Origin: Marivivens sp.
GTDB lineage: Bacteria > Pseudomonadota > Alphaproteobacteria > Rhodobacterales > Rhodobacteraceae
Reading direction: 5' to 3'
Assembly: GCA_024642115.1 (NCBI GenBank)
Contig: JAHEBU010000009.1
Span: 62,001-126,000, forward strand
DNA length: 64,000 nucleotides
The notes beneath the pieces were generated by a model that made no database searches, was not told the DNA's origin, and was given only the letters and a program-made list of their open reading frames with translations. This document shows, in pieces, positions 36,451 to 46,145 of the stretch. Position 1 is the stretch's first letter; each line of letters begins with the position of its first letter. The translations under genes were made by a program, and so were the position numbers.

Positions 36451-38033
36451 CAGATCATCTCCTCGGCCTTGGCGGCGCGGGCGGCCTTGTCGATCTTTTT
36501 CTGGTGCTGGGCACGGAAGTCGGGGCGCAGATTCGGGCTGCCTTCCCAGACACCAGCGGTATCGCCACGACCGACGCCTTCGAAAAAGTCGCGCATGTGG
36601 TCCATGCGGGCTTTGCCACCGATGGCGGCGTTGATGACCTGTTGCAGACTTCCAGCGCCCGCCGGACCCATGAGTGGCCGGGCCGAAATCAGGTTGGTGA
36701 AATACAGTGCAGGAATGCCCATTTCCTTGGCCTTTTGCACGACGGGCGTGGTGCCGATGGCCAGATCGGGGCGGATCGCCTCCATCGCGGCCAGATCGTC
36801 TTCGAGACTGGCGCGGTAGGTGACCTTGACGCCCTTGGCACGCAGCCATTCGGCATCAGCAGCCGACCATTTTGTTTTCGGGCAGGCGGTGCCGACATAA
36901 GGTACGTTCGCCCCGCTTTCGATCAGCAGGCGGGCGACCAGAAGTTCCGAGCCTTCGTAGCCCGACAGCGTGATTGTCCCGTTGATACGCGACCCGGCCA
37001 GCGCGCCCTTGATCGCGGGAAGGAAGGCGTTTTGGGCGGCGGCCACCTGTGCGGCGGGAACGTTATAGGCATCGCCTATCGCGGCGAGCCAGGCAGCGGT
37101 GCCGTCGTGACCAACTGGGGCAGAGCCGACGACAGTCCGGCCAGCAGATTCAAATTCACGGACCGAGGCGGTGTAGAAGGGGTGGATCGCAGCCACGACC
37201 CCACAATCGAGGGCGGCATAAAGCTCGCGCCATTCACGGGTAGGCACGACCGGACCAGCCGCCAGACCCATCGGGCCAAGCATCGCACCGATCATCATCG
37301 GATCAGCCGGGAACATTTCGCCCAACAGGGCAACAGCGGGACGGTCGGATTTTCCGCTGGCAGGGCGCTGAACAGGGCCCGCCATGATCTCGGTCCGGGC
37401 ATAGGCCAGCATCGCACCTGCCAGAACATCCTTGGCCTCGGCATGGGTCGGGATACCGAACCCAGGCACGTCGATCCCCACGATCCGCACGCCGTTGATC
37501 TCGGGCGGCAGAAGACGAAGGGGGACACCGGACGCCGTCGGCACACACAGGTTGGTCACTACAATGGCGTCATAACGATCAGGGTCAGCCATGTCGTGAA
37601 CGGCTTCGCGGATATCTTCGAACAGCTTGCCGGTAACGAGCGTTTCGGAATTGAACGGGACATAGCCGACCGAACGGCGCGCACCGTAGAAGTGGGACAC
37701 AAACGTCAGGCCATAGACGCAACAGGCCGAGCCAGACAAAACCGTCGCGACCCGCTTCATCCGCAAACCAACGCGCAACGAACCAAAGGCCGGGCACATG
37801 GATTGGGGCTGATCGTGGGGGCCTTTGGGGTAGTCGGCGGCATACCGATCCAGAATGTCGGATTTGCCAGCGGCACGAGCCGCCTTTTCCATTTCCGACG
37901 CTCCGGCAGAACAGCCGCCCGCCAGCGCGGTCGCCTGCACAGCGTCAGGGGCAACGTCACCACGGGCTTCGCCCTCGATGATGCTGACCTCGCCTGCGGC
38001 GTCGTAGCTGACTTCGAACCCCTCACGCGTCAT
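36450..38033 (-). CDS. bchY: Chlorophyllide a reductase subunit Y
   Basis: The NifD-like COR subunit, 527 residues from ATG 38033 ([10 protein letters not shown]). Cysteines in [19 protein letters not shown] and [11 protein letters not shown] are candidates for the cluster at the BchY-BchZ interface. The start overlaps the bchX stop by 11 bp. Alternative downstream starts exist, so the first ~30 residues are less sure. Confidence 0.95.
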   Translation of the reverse strand: MTREGFEVSYDAAGEVSIIEGEARGDVAPDAVQATALAGGCSAGASEMEKAARAAGKSDILDRYAADYPKGPHDQPQSMCPAFGSLRVGLRMKRVATVLSGSACCVYGLTFVSHFYGARRSVGYVPFNSETLVTGKLFEDIREAVHDMADPDRYDAIVVTNLCVPTASGVPLRLLPPEINGVRIVGIDVPGFGIPTHAEAKDVLAGAMLAYARTEIMAGPVQRPASGKSDRPAVALLGEMFPADPMMIGAMLGPMGLAAGPVVPTREWRELYAALDCGVVAAIHPFYTASVREFESAGRTVVGSAPVGHDGTAAWLAAIGDAYNVPAAQVAAAQNAFLPAIKGALAGSRINGTITLSGYEGSELLVARLLIESGANVPYVGTACPKTKWSAADAEWLRAKGVKVTYRASLEDDLAAMEAIRPDLAIGTTPVVQKAKEMGIPALYFTNLISARPLMGPAGAGSLQQVINAAIGGKARMDHMRDFFEGVGRGDTAGVWEGSPNLRPDFRAQHQKKIDKAARAAKAEEMI

Positions 38034-39027
38034 CGTAAATGACCTCGAGGCTTTCTTTGACCTTGGCATACTTGCCGCGCATGTCGGCATCGGTTGCGGG
38101 AACAAGTTTATAGTCGCCCCCGGTATCCTTGGCATCGAACAGGCCCAGCAGGCCGTCCTGATCGAGCGGTTTCGGGCGAACTGGCGGGGCGATGCCCACC
38201 GCGTCGGCCAGACCGGCAAACATCGGCCCCCACTGCGATTCCATCGTGCCGACGATCTGATAATTCGCGGACTTCTTGCGCAGGTCGTCGTTCTGGGGGA
38301 TCGCGGCCAGAACCGGGATCTTTACAGCCTCGGCAAAGGCCTGCGCCTCGCCCGTGCCATCGTCCTTGTTGATGACCAAGCCCGCGACGCCGACGTTACC
38401 GCCCAGCTTGCGGAAGTATTCGACAGCGGAACAGACGTTGTTCGCGACATAAAGGGACTGAAGGTCGTTCGAGGCGACAAGGATCACCTTTTGCGCCATG
38501 TCGCGAGCAATGGGCAGGCCAAAGCCGCCGCAGACAACGTCGCCCAGGAAATCGAGAAGGACATAGTCAAAGTCCCAGTCATGAAACCCCAGCTTTTCCA
38601 GCAATTCAAATCCGTGGATGATCCCGCGTCCGCCACAGCCGCGCCCAACCTCTGGCCCGCCCAGTTCCATCGCGAACACTCCGCCGCGCTTGAAACAGAC
38701 GTCGCCGATCTGGACCTCTTCGCCCGCCAACTTTTTCTTGGACGAGGTTTCGATGATCGTGGGGCACGCCTTGCCGCCAAACAAAAGGCTGGTGGTGTCG
38801 GATTTCGGGTCGCACCCGATCAGCAGCACGCGTTTGCCCATTTCGGCCATCATGTGGCTGAGGTTGGCCAAGGTGAAGGATTTGCCGATGCCGCCCTTGC
38901 CGTAAATTGCGATGATCTGCGTCTTGGAGGTCGGTTCGCCCTGCGGCACTTCGAGCGTGTGTTCTTCGTGCGCCTCGTCGCGCAGCCGTTGGTCGAAGTC
39001 TTTGAGGTTCGGGACGTCGAGGGTCAT
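38023..39027 (-). CDS. bchX: Chlorophyllide a reductase iron-sulfur subunit X
   Basis: The NifH-like ATP-dependent electron donor of COR. Walker [10 protein letters not shown] at residues 43-51; cluster cysteines expected at Cys131 (GRGCGG) and Cys166 (GDVVCGG). 334 residues from ATG 39027; a TTG at 39042 lies inside bchC. Overlaps bchC by ATGA. Confidence 0.97.
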   Translation of the reverse strand: MTLDVPNLKDFDQRLRDEAHEEHTLEVPQGEPTSKTQIIAIYGKGGIGKSFTLANLSHMMAEMGKRVLLIGCDPKSDTTSLLFGGKACPTIIETSSKKKLAGEEVQIGDVCFKRGGVFAMELGGPEVGRGCGGRGIIHGFELLEKLGFHDWDFDYVLLDFLGDVVCGGFGLPIARDMAQKVILVASNDLQSLYVANNVCSAVEYFRKLGGNVGVAGLVINKDDGTGEAQAFAEAVKIPVLAAIPQNDDLRKKSANYQIVGTMESQWGPMFAGLADAVGIAPPVRPKPLDQDGLLGLFDAKDTGGDYKLVPATDADMRGKYAKVKESLEVIYDDA

Positions 39028-39965
39028 GCGACTGCTTTCCAATCAAGGATCATTTTCAGACAGGCCGGGTCGGTAAACGCGGTGGCATAAGCCTCGGACG
39101 CGTCCTGAGCGGTGCTGCGATGGGTGATAAGTCCGGACAGGCTCAACCCGCCCCCTTCGACCAGACGGCGGGTGGCCACCATGTCGTCGGCAACCCATTC
39201 GGCGGCGATGCGGAACCGCGCCTCTTTCATAAAGGCGGGGGGGAACGCAAAGCTGAGCGGTTGGGTATAGAACCCGGCAAGAACGATCTCTCCACCCTTG
39301 GCGATCCGGCCCACCAGATCGTTCAGAAGATCGGCACGACCAGAGGCATCGTAGATCGAGGTATAGGTACGGCGCGGGTCGGCATCGGGATGCACAACCT
39401 CGTACCCGACAGCACCGGCCTGACGATCCGGGTTGATCTCCCAGACCGTGGGGGCCGGCGCACCAGCGGCGATGGTCAATCGAGCCAGCAGTCGACCCAA
39501 CACGCCATGACCGATAATCAGATCAGGGACTGTTTTGCCCGGGCCTGCCATCGCATGGCGGGCCGTCGCCGCCAGAGCCAACAGCGCGCCTTCTGCCTGC
39601 AAGCCGCGGTCGATCCGTGTCACGCGGCTGGCCTTGGTCACAAGACGGCGGGCAGAGCCGCCAAACAGCCCATGCGCCCCTTCGTAGCAATTCGCGCCAG
39701 GAACAAACACATGTTCGCCGACGCGGTAGCCGGTATCGGACCCTGCGTCGACAACCTCGCCCGCAGCTTCGTAGCCGGGAACCAGTGGATATCCCATGCC
39801 GGGAAACGGAGGCATCTGGCCGGACCAGAACAGCTTTTCCGTTCCGGTCGAAATGCCGGAATAGCGGATTTCGACGACCAGATCATCAGCTTCGGGGGGT
39901 TTGATCCCCAAAGTATCCAGACCCAATATACCGGGTGCGGTTAGAATGACGGCCTTCGTCTCCAC
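39024..39965 (-). CDS. bchC: 3-hydroxyethyl bacteriochlorophyllide a dehydrogenase
   Basis: A medium-chain dehydrogenase-like enzyme oxidising the 3-hydroxyethyl to acetyl, the last ring change to bacteriochlorophyllide a. Markers: [29 protein letters not shown], and the NAD-binding [14 protein letters not shown]. It begins with GTG at 39965 (GTG-GAG-ACG-AAG); no good ATG is close. First gene of the bchCXYZ-pufQBALMX superoperon and controlled by the triple PpsR operator upstream. Confidence 0.94.
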   Translation of the reverse strand: METKAVILTAPGILGLDTLGIKPPEADDLVVEIRYSGISTGTEKLFWSGQMPPFPGMGYPLVPGYEAAGEVVDAGSDTGYRVGEHVFVPGANCYEGAHGLFGGSARRLVTKASRVTRIDRGLQAEGALLALAATARHAMAGPGKTVPDLIIGHGVLGRLLARLTIAAGAPAPTVWEINPDRQAGAVGYEVVHPDADPRRTYTSIYDASGRADLLNDLVGRIAKGGEIVLAGFYTQPLSFAFPPAFMKEARFRIAAEWVADDMVATRRLVEGGGLSLSGLITHRSTAQDASEAYATAFTDPACLKMILDWKAVA

Positions 39966-40030
39966 TGTTTCATCCCTGTGCCACTCGACGTCCCGTGGAT
40001 TCGGGATTCGCCTGCGACATTCTGTCTTGG

Positions 40031-40048
40031 TGTCAGTCTAGCGTTACA
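40031..40048. promoter_or_regulatory. PpsR/CrtJ operator 1 of 3, bchC promoter region
   Basis: TGTCAGTCTAGCGTTACA, TGT-N12-ACA. It could cover the -10 (TAGACT on the minus strand, 40040-40035) of the bchC promoter. 8 bp separate it from operator 2. Confidence 0.7.
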
Positions 40049-40062
40049 GTTCGGACTGTCAA
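40035..40062 (-). promoter_or_regulatory. Candidate bchC promoter
   Basis: Minus-strand TTGACA (40062-40057), a 16-bp spacer, then TAGACT (40040-40035). Its -35 and -10 each lie in a PpsR operator, as expected for an aerobically repressed bchC promoter. Confidence 0.4.
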
Positions 40063-40074
40063 TTGAATTAGACA
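40057..40074. promoter_or_regulatory. PpsR/CrtJ operator 2 of 3, bchC promoter region
   Basis: TGTCAATTGAATTAGACA, TGT-N12-ACA. Its left end reads TTGACA on the minus strand (40062-40057), a candidate -35 of bchC with a 16-bp spacer to TAGACT in operator 1. Confidence 0.75.
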
Positions 40075-40081
40075 GTTATGG

Positions 40082-40099
40082 TGTCAACTAGACTTGACA
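40082..40099. promoter_or_regulatory. PpsR/CrtJ operator 3 of 3, overlapping the crtF stop codon
   Basis: TGTCAACTAGACTTGACA, a perfect dyad. It starts 7 bp after operator 2 and overlaps the last codons and stop of crtF (40084), so the operator sequence is also coding. Confidence 0.75.
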
Positions 40100-41205
40100 C
40101 ATTCCACGACGCTGGTGACGAACGGCCGGGGAGCACGCGGAATAACGATCCGGTCAAAGCCAGCGGCCGAGGCCAGCGATGCGATTTCTGACGCCGATCT
40201 GGCTCGACCCGTCCGCATCGCCATGCAATACAGGGCAAAGTAGGCATCTCCGGCCCGATTTCCCGTCATGGGTTCCGACACGATCAACCGACCCCCGGTC
40301 GGCAGCGACCGAAACACCGATTTAAGCAAGGCCATCACCGTGTCATCCGCATGGTCATACAAAACCCTGACCAAGGTGATGATATCCGCGCCAGCAGGAA
40401 GGGCATCGTCCCGGAAAGACCCGGGCGTGATCGTCAGGCGGTGTGATTCTTGCATCCCATCAAACCTATGACGGGCAGCGGGTGCAACAGCAGGAAGGTC
40501 AAACAGGTGAAGGTCGATTTTCGGATAGGTCCGGGCCACAGCGGCAAGGAATGCACCGGTGCCTCCACCCACGTCCATCAGGCGTCGCGTGCCGGACAGA
40601 TCAACCATCGAAAGCGTGTCAGCGGCAACGAGACCCTGACTGTCTGACATCAGATCCGAATAAACCCGCGCCGTTTCGGGATCCCGGGCCGCCCCAGCGC
40701 CAAAGACATAGGGCCAGAAGTCGGCCAGTTCGGTCTCAACCTCGCCCCGGAAAAACGCAACTGGATCAGACAGGTCACGATAAAGGACATCGTGGTGCCG
40801 GATCATGCCCTGCAACCCCGGCACTCCGGCCAGCGCCGCACCGCGTCGGCTTAGCCCATACTGTTCGCGCCGATAGCGCAGCAGACCCAGCGCGACTCCC
40901 CCATCAAGAAGAACCTTCATCCGTTCCACGGGGACCTTGGCGCGGTGGGCCAATTGGGTAACCGAGGCGTCGTGATTCAACAGCTGGGCGGGAATGTCGA
41001 ATTTGACCAACGCCATCAAAATCTGGCTGTGACAGAACCCGGCGACCAGATCGAACATCGCCTCGCCTTCGCGTCTAACCAACCGACGGGTCAGGGGAAA
41101 CCGGGACGCCCAATCCTGAAATCGAGGCGAGGCCAACAGACTTGTCCATCGCCGCGGCCTGTTATTCCCCTTGGAAGCTGTTGAGGTGGCGGGAATATCG
41201 CTCAT
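40084..41205 (-). CDS. crtF: Hydroxyneurosporene O-methyltransferase
   Basis: A SAM-dependent O-methyltransferase making the methoxy group of spheroidene. SAM-binding DVGGGTGAFLAAVARTYP and the LIVSEPM motif are clear; N-terminal dimerisation domain present. 373 residues from ATG 41205 (MSDIPATSTA); the raw reading frame extends 72 codons upstream into the crtE end and is rejected. It lies 34 bp after crtE in the crtE-crtF operon. Confidence 0.93.
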   Translation of the reverse strand: MSDIPATSTASKGNNRPRRWTSLLASPRFQDWASRFPLTRRLVRREGEAMFDLVAGFCHSQILMALVKFDIPAQLLNHDASVTQLAHRAKVPVERMKVLLDGGVALGLLRYRREQYGLSRRGAALAGVPGLQGMIRHHDVLYRDLSDPVAFFRGEVETELADFWPYVFGAGAARDPETARVYSDLMSDSQGLVAADTLSMVDLSGTRRLMDVGGGTGAFLAAVARTYPKIDLHLFDLPAVAPAARHRFDGMQESHRLTITPGSFRDDALPAGADIITLVRVLYDHADDTVMALLKSVFRSLPTGGRLIVSEPMTGNRAGDAYFALYCMAMRTGRARSASEIASLASAAGFDRIVIPRAPRPFVTSVVECVKSS

Positions 41206-41239
41206 CGCGTTCGTTTGCTTTCGGATTGAGCTGGCCGGT

Positions 41240-42121
41240 TCATTCACCCGGAACCGTTGGCATCTGACGTGCAGCGGCCGGGACCAGCCGGTCGGCATAG
41301 GCCCTGACGATCTGAGCCAAAGCAGCCTCTCCCGGACATTTCGGGATCGAGGAGATGGCCCCGGCCAGAATGTCGTCCAGCCGCTGAACGGCACCGCGTA
41401 CGCCCAACTGTCGGACGGCATTGGGCCGCCCGTGCAGATCGTCCTGGCCGGCCGGCTTGCCTAGCGTCGCCTCGTCACACAGGGCATCGCGCAGATCATC
41501 AGCAACCTGAAACGCCTCGCCGATGCGGGCCCCCAACTCTTCCCAGGGTTCATGATCCTGCCCAGCGGCTGCCGCGCCCATCTGGGTCGCCGCGATGAAC
41601 AATGCGCCCGTCTTGGCCTGATGATAGGCGGACAGGTCGATGTGCTGTTCGCTTTCCCACCCTTGTCCCGCGCAAATACCAAAGGGCATACCGGTCCGGT
41701 CGCCCAGAATCTCGATCAGCTTGAGGGCGCGGTCGGGTTTGTCCCCCGCAGCGCGGGCCAGAATCTGAAAGCCCATCACGATCAGGCTGTCTCCGCTCAA
41801 AACAGCAAGCGGTTCCGAATAGGCCCGGTGCAGGGCGGGCTTGCCCCGGCGCATGTCAGCATCGTCGAAGCAGGGCATGTCGTCATGAACAAGGCTTGCG
41901 CAGTGAATGACCTCAAGCGCGGCAGCGGCCGCTTCGGACAGCCGGGGCCGGTCATCGCCGCAGGCCATGGCGACGGACATCAGGATGGTCGGCCGGATTC
42001 GCGCACCGCCCGGCGTCACAGCGTAATGAAGCGCCGACGCGAGCTTTGTCGGGGCACGCCCGCCTTGGCCCTGTCGGATCGCCTGTTCGACGGCGGCATC
42101 AATCCGATCAGATATTCCCAT
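41240..42121 (-). CDS. crtE: Geranylgeranyl diphosphate synthase
   Basis: A trans-isoprenyl diphosphate synthase supplying GGPP for carotenoids and phytol. First aspartate-rich motif DDMPCFDDAD and the second DDLRD are both visible, plus the GGARIRP segment. ATG 42121 is used (293 residues); a TTG at 42151 lies within PpsR operator sequence. Divergent from crtD. Confidence 0.95.
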   Translation of the reverse strand: MGISDRIDAAVEQAIRQGQGGRAPTKLASALHYAVTPGGARIRPTILMSVAMACGDDRPRLSEAAAAALEVIHCASLVHDDMPCFDDADMRRGKPALHRAYSEPLAVLSGDSLIVMGFQILARAAGDKPDRALKLIEILGDRTGMPFGICAGQGWESEQHIDLSAYHQAKTGALFIAATQMGAAAAGQDHEPWEELGARIGEAFQVADDLRDALCDEATLGKPAGQDDLHGRPNAVRQLGVRGAVQRLDDILAGAISSIPKCPGEAALAQIVRAYADRLVPAAARQMPTVPGE

Positions 42122-42145
42122 GACGGTCCCCTGTGAGCCGGTGGC

Positions 42146-42163
42146 TGTCAATCAAATCCGACA
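42146..42163. promoter_or_regulatory. PpsR/CrtJ operator 1, crtE/crtD region
   Basis: TGTCAATCAAATCCGACA, TGT-N12-ACA, between divergent crtE and crtD. The neighbour site follows after 7 bp, the classic paired spacing. Confidence 0.78.
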
Positions 42164-42170
42164 ACCTATG

Positions 42171-42188
42171 TGTCAACTAGACTGGACA
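42171..42188. promoter_or_regulatory. PpsR/CrtJ operator 2, crtE/crtD region
   Basis: TGTCAACTAGACTGGACA, TGT-N12-ACA. The pair should let PpsR silence both divergent carotenoid operons together. Confidence 0.78.
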
Positions 42189-42228
42189 CTTTATGGGATT
42201 AAGTCAACTATCCGGTGATGGAGGTTTC

Positions 42229-43764
42229 ATGAGTTCAACGTCCCCTCGGGTTGTCGTCGTCGGCGCAGGCATCGCTGGGCTTGCCGCGGCGCTGCGTCTG
42301 TCCCATCGGGGTCTCGACGTGACCGTTGTGGACATGCATGCAGGCCCCGGCGGCAAGATGCGGACGATGCCCAGCGCGGCAGGGCCGGTAGATGCGGGGC
42401 CAACCGTCCTGACCATGCGCCCCGTTTTCGAATCACTGTTCGGGGACGTGGGCGAATCGCTGTCGACCCACCTGACGTTGACCCCTCTTTCCACGCTGGC
42501 TCGTCACTATTGGGAGGACGGAACCAGCCTCGACCTGCTCAACGACCTTGAAGCGAGCGCCCTGAACGTACGCTCTGTCTTTGGTCCCAAATCAGAGACC
42601 CAATTTCGCGCCTTTTCCGCCCGCGCCAAACGATTGTTCGCAGCCTTCGATCATCCCATGATGCAGGCGGCAGAGCCGACATCGGCAGAAATGATCCGAA
42701 CCGTTCTGCGAAAGCCCGGGCTGATCCGAGACATGGCACCCTGGACCAGCCTAAATGGCCTGCTCAGACACTCGTTTTCCGACCCGCGTCTGGCCCAGTT
42801 GTTTGGCCGCTATGCCACATATGTCGGCGGCTTGCCGCAGTTGTCGCCAGCACTTTTGTCGCTGATCTGGGATGCGGAGGCACAAGGGGTCTGGTCGGTT
42901 CAGGGCGGGATGTGGCGGTTGGCGCAGACGCTCGAATCGCTGGCAACGGCAAGGGGGGCCCGGTTCCTGTATGACGCGCCAGTCAGCCGGATCGAACGGC
43001 AGTCGGGCAGGGTGTCTGGCGTGGTAACCCCGTCGGGGCGTATCCCGGCCGAAATCGTTTTGTTCAACGGCGACCCCCGCGCCCTGTCAGTCGGACTGCT
43101 TGGGGACGGTGTGCGAGGGGCGGTCAATGCTCAGCGCGTCAACCGGCGCAGCCTGTCGGCCTATGTCCATGCCTTTGCAGCAACGCCGTCCGGACCGGAC
43201 CTCGCCTATCATACCGTGTTCTTCGGACGAGACTCTATGGCAGAGTTTCAGGATCTGGAACGGGGCCAGATGCCAGGTGATCCGACGCTGTATGTCTGCG
43301 CCCAGGATCGGGCTATGGGCCGGCCTTCCGGACCAGAACGATTTGAAATCATCATGAACGGACCGGCAGGGTCGCAGCCCACCGACGAGGAGATATCGCT
43401 ATGTCAGACACTGATATTCGACCGACTGGGCAGTTTCGGCCTGACATTCGATCCACCATCAGGACCACAGACGCTCAGAACGCCGCAGGACTTCGGCAGG
43501 GACTTTCCGGGCAGCCTCGGTTCCCTGTACGGGCAGAGCCCGCATGGTCTGACGGCCGGTCTGCAACGACCGACGGCGCGAACGGTGATACCGGGGCTGT
43601 ATCTGTGCGGGGGCGGGGCGCATCCGGGGGCCGGGGTGCCGATGGCGACACTCTCCGCCCGGCACGCGGCCGAGGCGATCATGACCGACCTTGCTTTGCC
43701 CTCGACGTCCCGCCGAACGGTTATGCCTGGTGGTATGTCGACGGGATCAGCGACGACGGGCTAA
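42229..43764 (+). CDS. crtD: Hydroxyneurosporene / methoxyneurosporene dehydrogenase
   Basis: A CrtI-family FAD desaturase introducing the C3,4 double bond of spheroidene. FAD motif VVVGAGIAGLAAALRLSHRG at the N-terminus; the C-terminal GGGAHPGAGVPMATLSARHAAEA signature is present. ATG 42229 has GGAGG 6 bases upstream; the earlier ATG at 42193 does not. 511 residues. The last ~25 codons (TVMPGGMSTG and on) overlap the start of crtC in another frame. Confidence 0.93.
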   Translation: MSSTSPRVVVVGAGIAGLAAALRLSHRGLDVTVVDMHAGPGGKMRTMPSAAGPVDAGPTVLTMRPVFESLFGDVGESLSTHLTLTPLSTLARHYWEDGTSLDLLNDLEASALNVRSVFGPKSETQFRAFSARAKRLFAAFDHPMMQAAEPTSAEMIRTVLRKPGLIRDMAPWTSLNGLLRHSFSDPRLAQLFGRYATYVGGLPQLSPALLSLIWDAEAQGVWSVQGGMWRLAQTLESLATARGARFLYDAPVSRIERQSGRVSGVVTPSGRIPAEIVLFNGDPRALSVGLLGDGVRGAVNAQRVNRRSLSAYVHAFAATPSGPDLAYHTVFFGRDSMAEFQDLERGQMPGDPTLYVCAQDRAMGRPSGPERFEIIMNGPAGSQPTDEEISLCQTLIFDRLGSFGLTFDPPSGPQTLRTPQDFGRDFPGSLGSLYGQSPHGLTAGLQRPTARTVIPGLYLCGGGAHPGAGVPMATLSARHAAEAIMTDLALPSTSRRTVMPGGMSTGSATTG

Positions 43765-44630
43765 GGGCAGTCTCGGTCATCGGGTTCATAGGATCGGTCT
43801 TTTCGCCGTGGTACGCATGGAGCGGGCGGCGCGATCCGGCCAATCATTGCTGCATTAACGTAGCGACCTATGGCCCCGGCGGACGGTTCACCATGACGGA
43901 TCGGGGGCGGGAGGCGTTGCGCACGTCTCCGGACACACTTGAAGTTGGGCCATCGTCGATGCGATGGGACAAGAACCGACTGGTCATCACGATTGACGAG
44001 GTTTCTGGCCCCCCGGTCATCAGCCGGGTCAGGGGGACGATTACCCTTAAACCCCATGCCGTAACATCTGTCGAATTGCCCCTGACCCCAGACGGTGCCC
44101 ATGTCTGGCGACCCTTCGCCCCATCCGCCGATATCGACGTTCAACTTGAGGCGCCCGGATGGCAATGGTCGGGTCACGGCTATTTCGATGCGAATTTCGG
44201 GACGCGGGCGCTGGAACAGGATTTCCGGTTCTGGACATGGGGGCGGTATCCGACCCGGTCTGGGGCCACCTGCTTTTACGATGCGATCCGGCGCGACGGG
44301 TCCGAGCTTGAGGCGGCGATTGCGTTTGATGGGGCGGGCAAGGCTACAGAAGTCGAGGCCCCTCCAAGGACCCCGTTCAAGCGGTCCATCTGGCAGGTTC
44401 GGCGCGAGACACGAGCGGACGTGGGCACGTCACCGCGACAGGTGCTCAACATGCTCGATGCACCATTCTATTCCCGTTCTGCCGTCCAAACCGTCCTAAA
44501 TGGCGAGATTGTGACGGGCGTGCACGAGGCGCTGGATCTCGACCGTTTTGCCTCGCCTTTGCTCAAACCGATGTTGGCCGTCAGGGTCCCGCGCAGAGCG
44601 GGCTGGACGTTCAAAGCTCCGACGGCTTGA
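43605..44630 (+). CDS. crtC: Carotenoid 1,2-hydratase (hydroxyneurosporene synthase)
   Basis: Hydrates the terminal C1,2 double bond of neurosporene. The conserved segment PPNGYAWWYVDGISDDG and IGSVFSPWYAWSGRRDP mark CrtC; FDANFGTRALE, WTWGRY and HEALDLDRFASPLLKPML follow. The start is uncertain: there is no ATG near the conserved region. GTG 43605 is the nearest upstream usable codon (341 residues, overlapping crtD by 160 bp). ATG 43401 has a good GAGGAG site but would add an Arg/Gly-rich, non-conserved stretch read out of frame from crtD. The C-terminus overlaps tspO by 20 bp. Confidence 0.85.
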   Translation: MRGRGASGGRGADGDTLRPARGRGDHDRPCFALDVPPNGYAWWYVDGISDDGLRAVSVIGFIGSVFSPWYAWSGRRDPANHCCINVATYGPGGRFTMTDRGREALRTSPDTLEVGPSSMRWDKNRLVITIDEVSGPPVISRVRGTITLKPHAVTSVELPLTPDGAHVWRPFAPSADIDVQLEAPGWQWSGHGYFDANFGTRALEQDFRFWTWGRYPTRSGATCFYDAIRRDGSELEAAIAFDGAGKATEVEAPPRTPFKRSIWQVRRETRADVGTSPRQVLNMLDAPFYSRSAVQTVLNGEIVTGVHEALDLDRFASPLLKPMLAVRVPRRAGWTFKAPTA

Positions 44631-45090
44631 TCGGCACCTGGTCTGGGTTCAGCCGGGCCATTTCGACGCTGAGCGCTGCGGCGATCGTTACCCAGATCAT
44701 ATAGGGCACAAAGGCCAGACCGGCCCAAAGGTCCAGCTGAAAGCTGGTGATCGTGCATCCCAGAACGGCGATCCAAAGACCCGCCATGACGGGCAGCGAC
44801 CCGCGCAAACGGCGCAAACCAAAGAACATCGGCGTCCAAAGCGTGTTCAGCGCAATCTGAAGCCCCCAGAACGCCATCGCATAGGCGTTGCCGCTCAGTG
44901 GTGCGATCCGTGCGCCCGCAAAGGCAATCAGCAGATAGATCGATGTCCATGCAACGGGAAAAACCCAATTTGGCGGAGTCCATGTTGGTTTGTTGAGCGC
45001 CTGATACCAAGGACCTGTGGGAAACACCGCGCCAGTCGTCCCAGCGGCAAAGCAGGCGGCCAAAAAGATCAAAAACAGGTAGATGTCCAT
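44611..45090 (-). CDS. tspO: TspO/CrtK tryptophan-rich sensory protein
   Basis: A 159-residue five-helix outer-membrane protein of the TspO/PBR family. In Rhodobacter it binds tetrapyrroles and represses photosynthesis genes under oxygen, partly by exporting porphyrin. Signature WYQALNKPTWTPPNWVFP...WTSIYLLI is present, with Trp-rich loops. It lies between crtC and crtB, as in other PGCs. Confidence 0.94.
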   Translation of the reverse strand: MDIYLFLIFLAACFAAGTTGAVFPTGPWYQALNKPTWTPPNWVFPVAWTSIYLLIAFAGARIAPLSGNAYAMAFWGLQIALNTLWTPMFFGLRRLRGSLPVMAGLWIAVLGCTITSFQLDLWAGLAFVPYMIWVTIAAALSVEMARLNPDQVPIKPSEL

Positions 45091-45122
45091 GGTGGTCCCC
45101 TTTCCGGGTCGTCACATGGTAA

Positions 45123-46145
45123 CTAAGCGCCCTGCCCCCGAGTTCCAAGCGCTGATTCCTGTGCCTTGAGATCGGCGAGGATCGACAGCAATGCGGCGGA
45201 CCTGCCGGTCCGAACCTGGCTTCTTGCAGCTGCATCAACCAGAAACGCCACCTCGGGCAGCGCCGGGGCATAGATGACGGCGGACCTGGGCATAAGCGAC
45301 GACAACGCTGACCGGGCAGTCGCCTGCGCCATCCAGCCAAGTTTCTGCGCCTTGGAGGTATGCGCGCGCATCGTGATGCTGTCACATCCCTGCCTGCGCA
45401 CCTGTGTGCCGATCCCGGCATAGATAAGACGCGCCGCCCAGATCCCCATGCGGGCAGACCGAGGCAAGGCAGCAATGCCAGCTTGCGATCGCAGATACAG
45501 CCTGTCGGCTTCGGCGAGAAGGCGGGCGATCATCCGGCGGATGTCCTCCGTGGGCAGGGGTTCGCGCAGAAAGTTTTCGGGGTCGATCCCAGCCTCTTCC
45601 ATCCAGTCAGTCGGCAGAAACAGCCGTCCGGCCCGCGCATCCTCGCCCACGTCGCGCGCGATGTTGGTCAGTTGCATCGCCACGCCCAGATCGCAGGCGC
45701 GCGCCAGCGCATCGGCATCGCGAACCCGCATCAGAACACACATCATCGCGCCAACGGCCGCAGCGACGCGGGCAGAATAATCGCGCACGCCCGACAGGGT
45801 GTCGTAACGGCGACCGGTGGCGTCCCACGCCAACCCCTCAAGCAAGGCCTCGGGCAAGGCGCGCGGCATGTCGAATTCTTCGATGATCGCGGCAAATGCA
45901 CGATCCTCAGGTGCGTTGCGCGGTGTTCCGGCATAGGCAAGGTCGAGCCTGTCGCGCAGGGTCAGAACCGCACTCGCCTTTTCATCGCCTTCGTCCACCT
46001 CGTCATCCGCCAGCCTGCAAAACGCATACAGGGCCAGCGCCGGGTCACGGACCGACCGGGGGAGGAGTTTTGAAGCCGCGTGAAACGACAACGACCCCGT
46101 TCGGATCGCGGCCCTGCAATGGTCAAGATCATCAGCCCGGATCAT
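45123..46145 (-). CDS. crtB: Phytoene synthase
   Basis: Squalene/phytoene synthase family. Joins two GGPP to phytoene. Two aspartate-rich motifs are present (RLADDEVDEGDE and LTNIARDVGEDARAGRLFLP). 340 residues from ATG 46145, overlapping the crtI stop by ATGA. The C-terminal part (IGTQVRRQGCDS...) is normal for Rhodobacter homologues. Confidence 0.96.
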   Translation of the reverse strand: MIRADDLDHCRAAIRTGSLSFHAASKLLPRSVRDPALALYAFCRLADDEVDEGDEKASAVLTLRDRLDLAYAGTPRNAPEDRAFAAIIEEFDMPRALPEALLEGLAWDATGRRYDTLSGVRDYSARVAAAVGAMMCVLMRVRDADALARACDLGVAMQLTNIARDVGEDARAGRLFLPTDWMEEAGIDPENFLREPLPTEDIRRMIARLLAEADRLYLRSQAGIAALPRSARMGIWAARLIYAGIGTQVRRQGCDSITMRAHTSKAQKLGWMAQATARSALSSLMPRSAVIYAPALPEVAFLVDAAARSQVRTGRSAALLSILADLKAQESALGTRGQGA

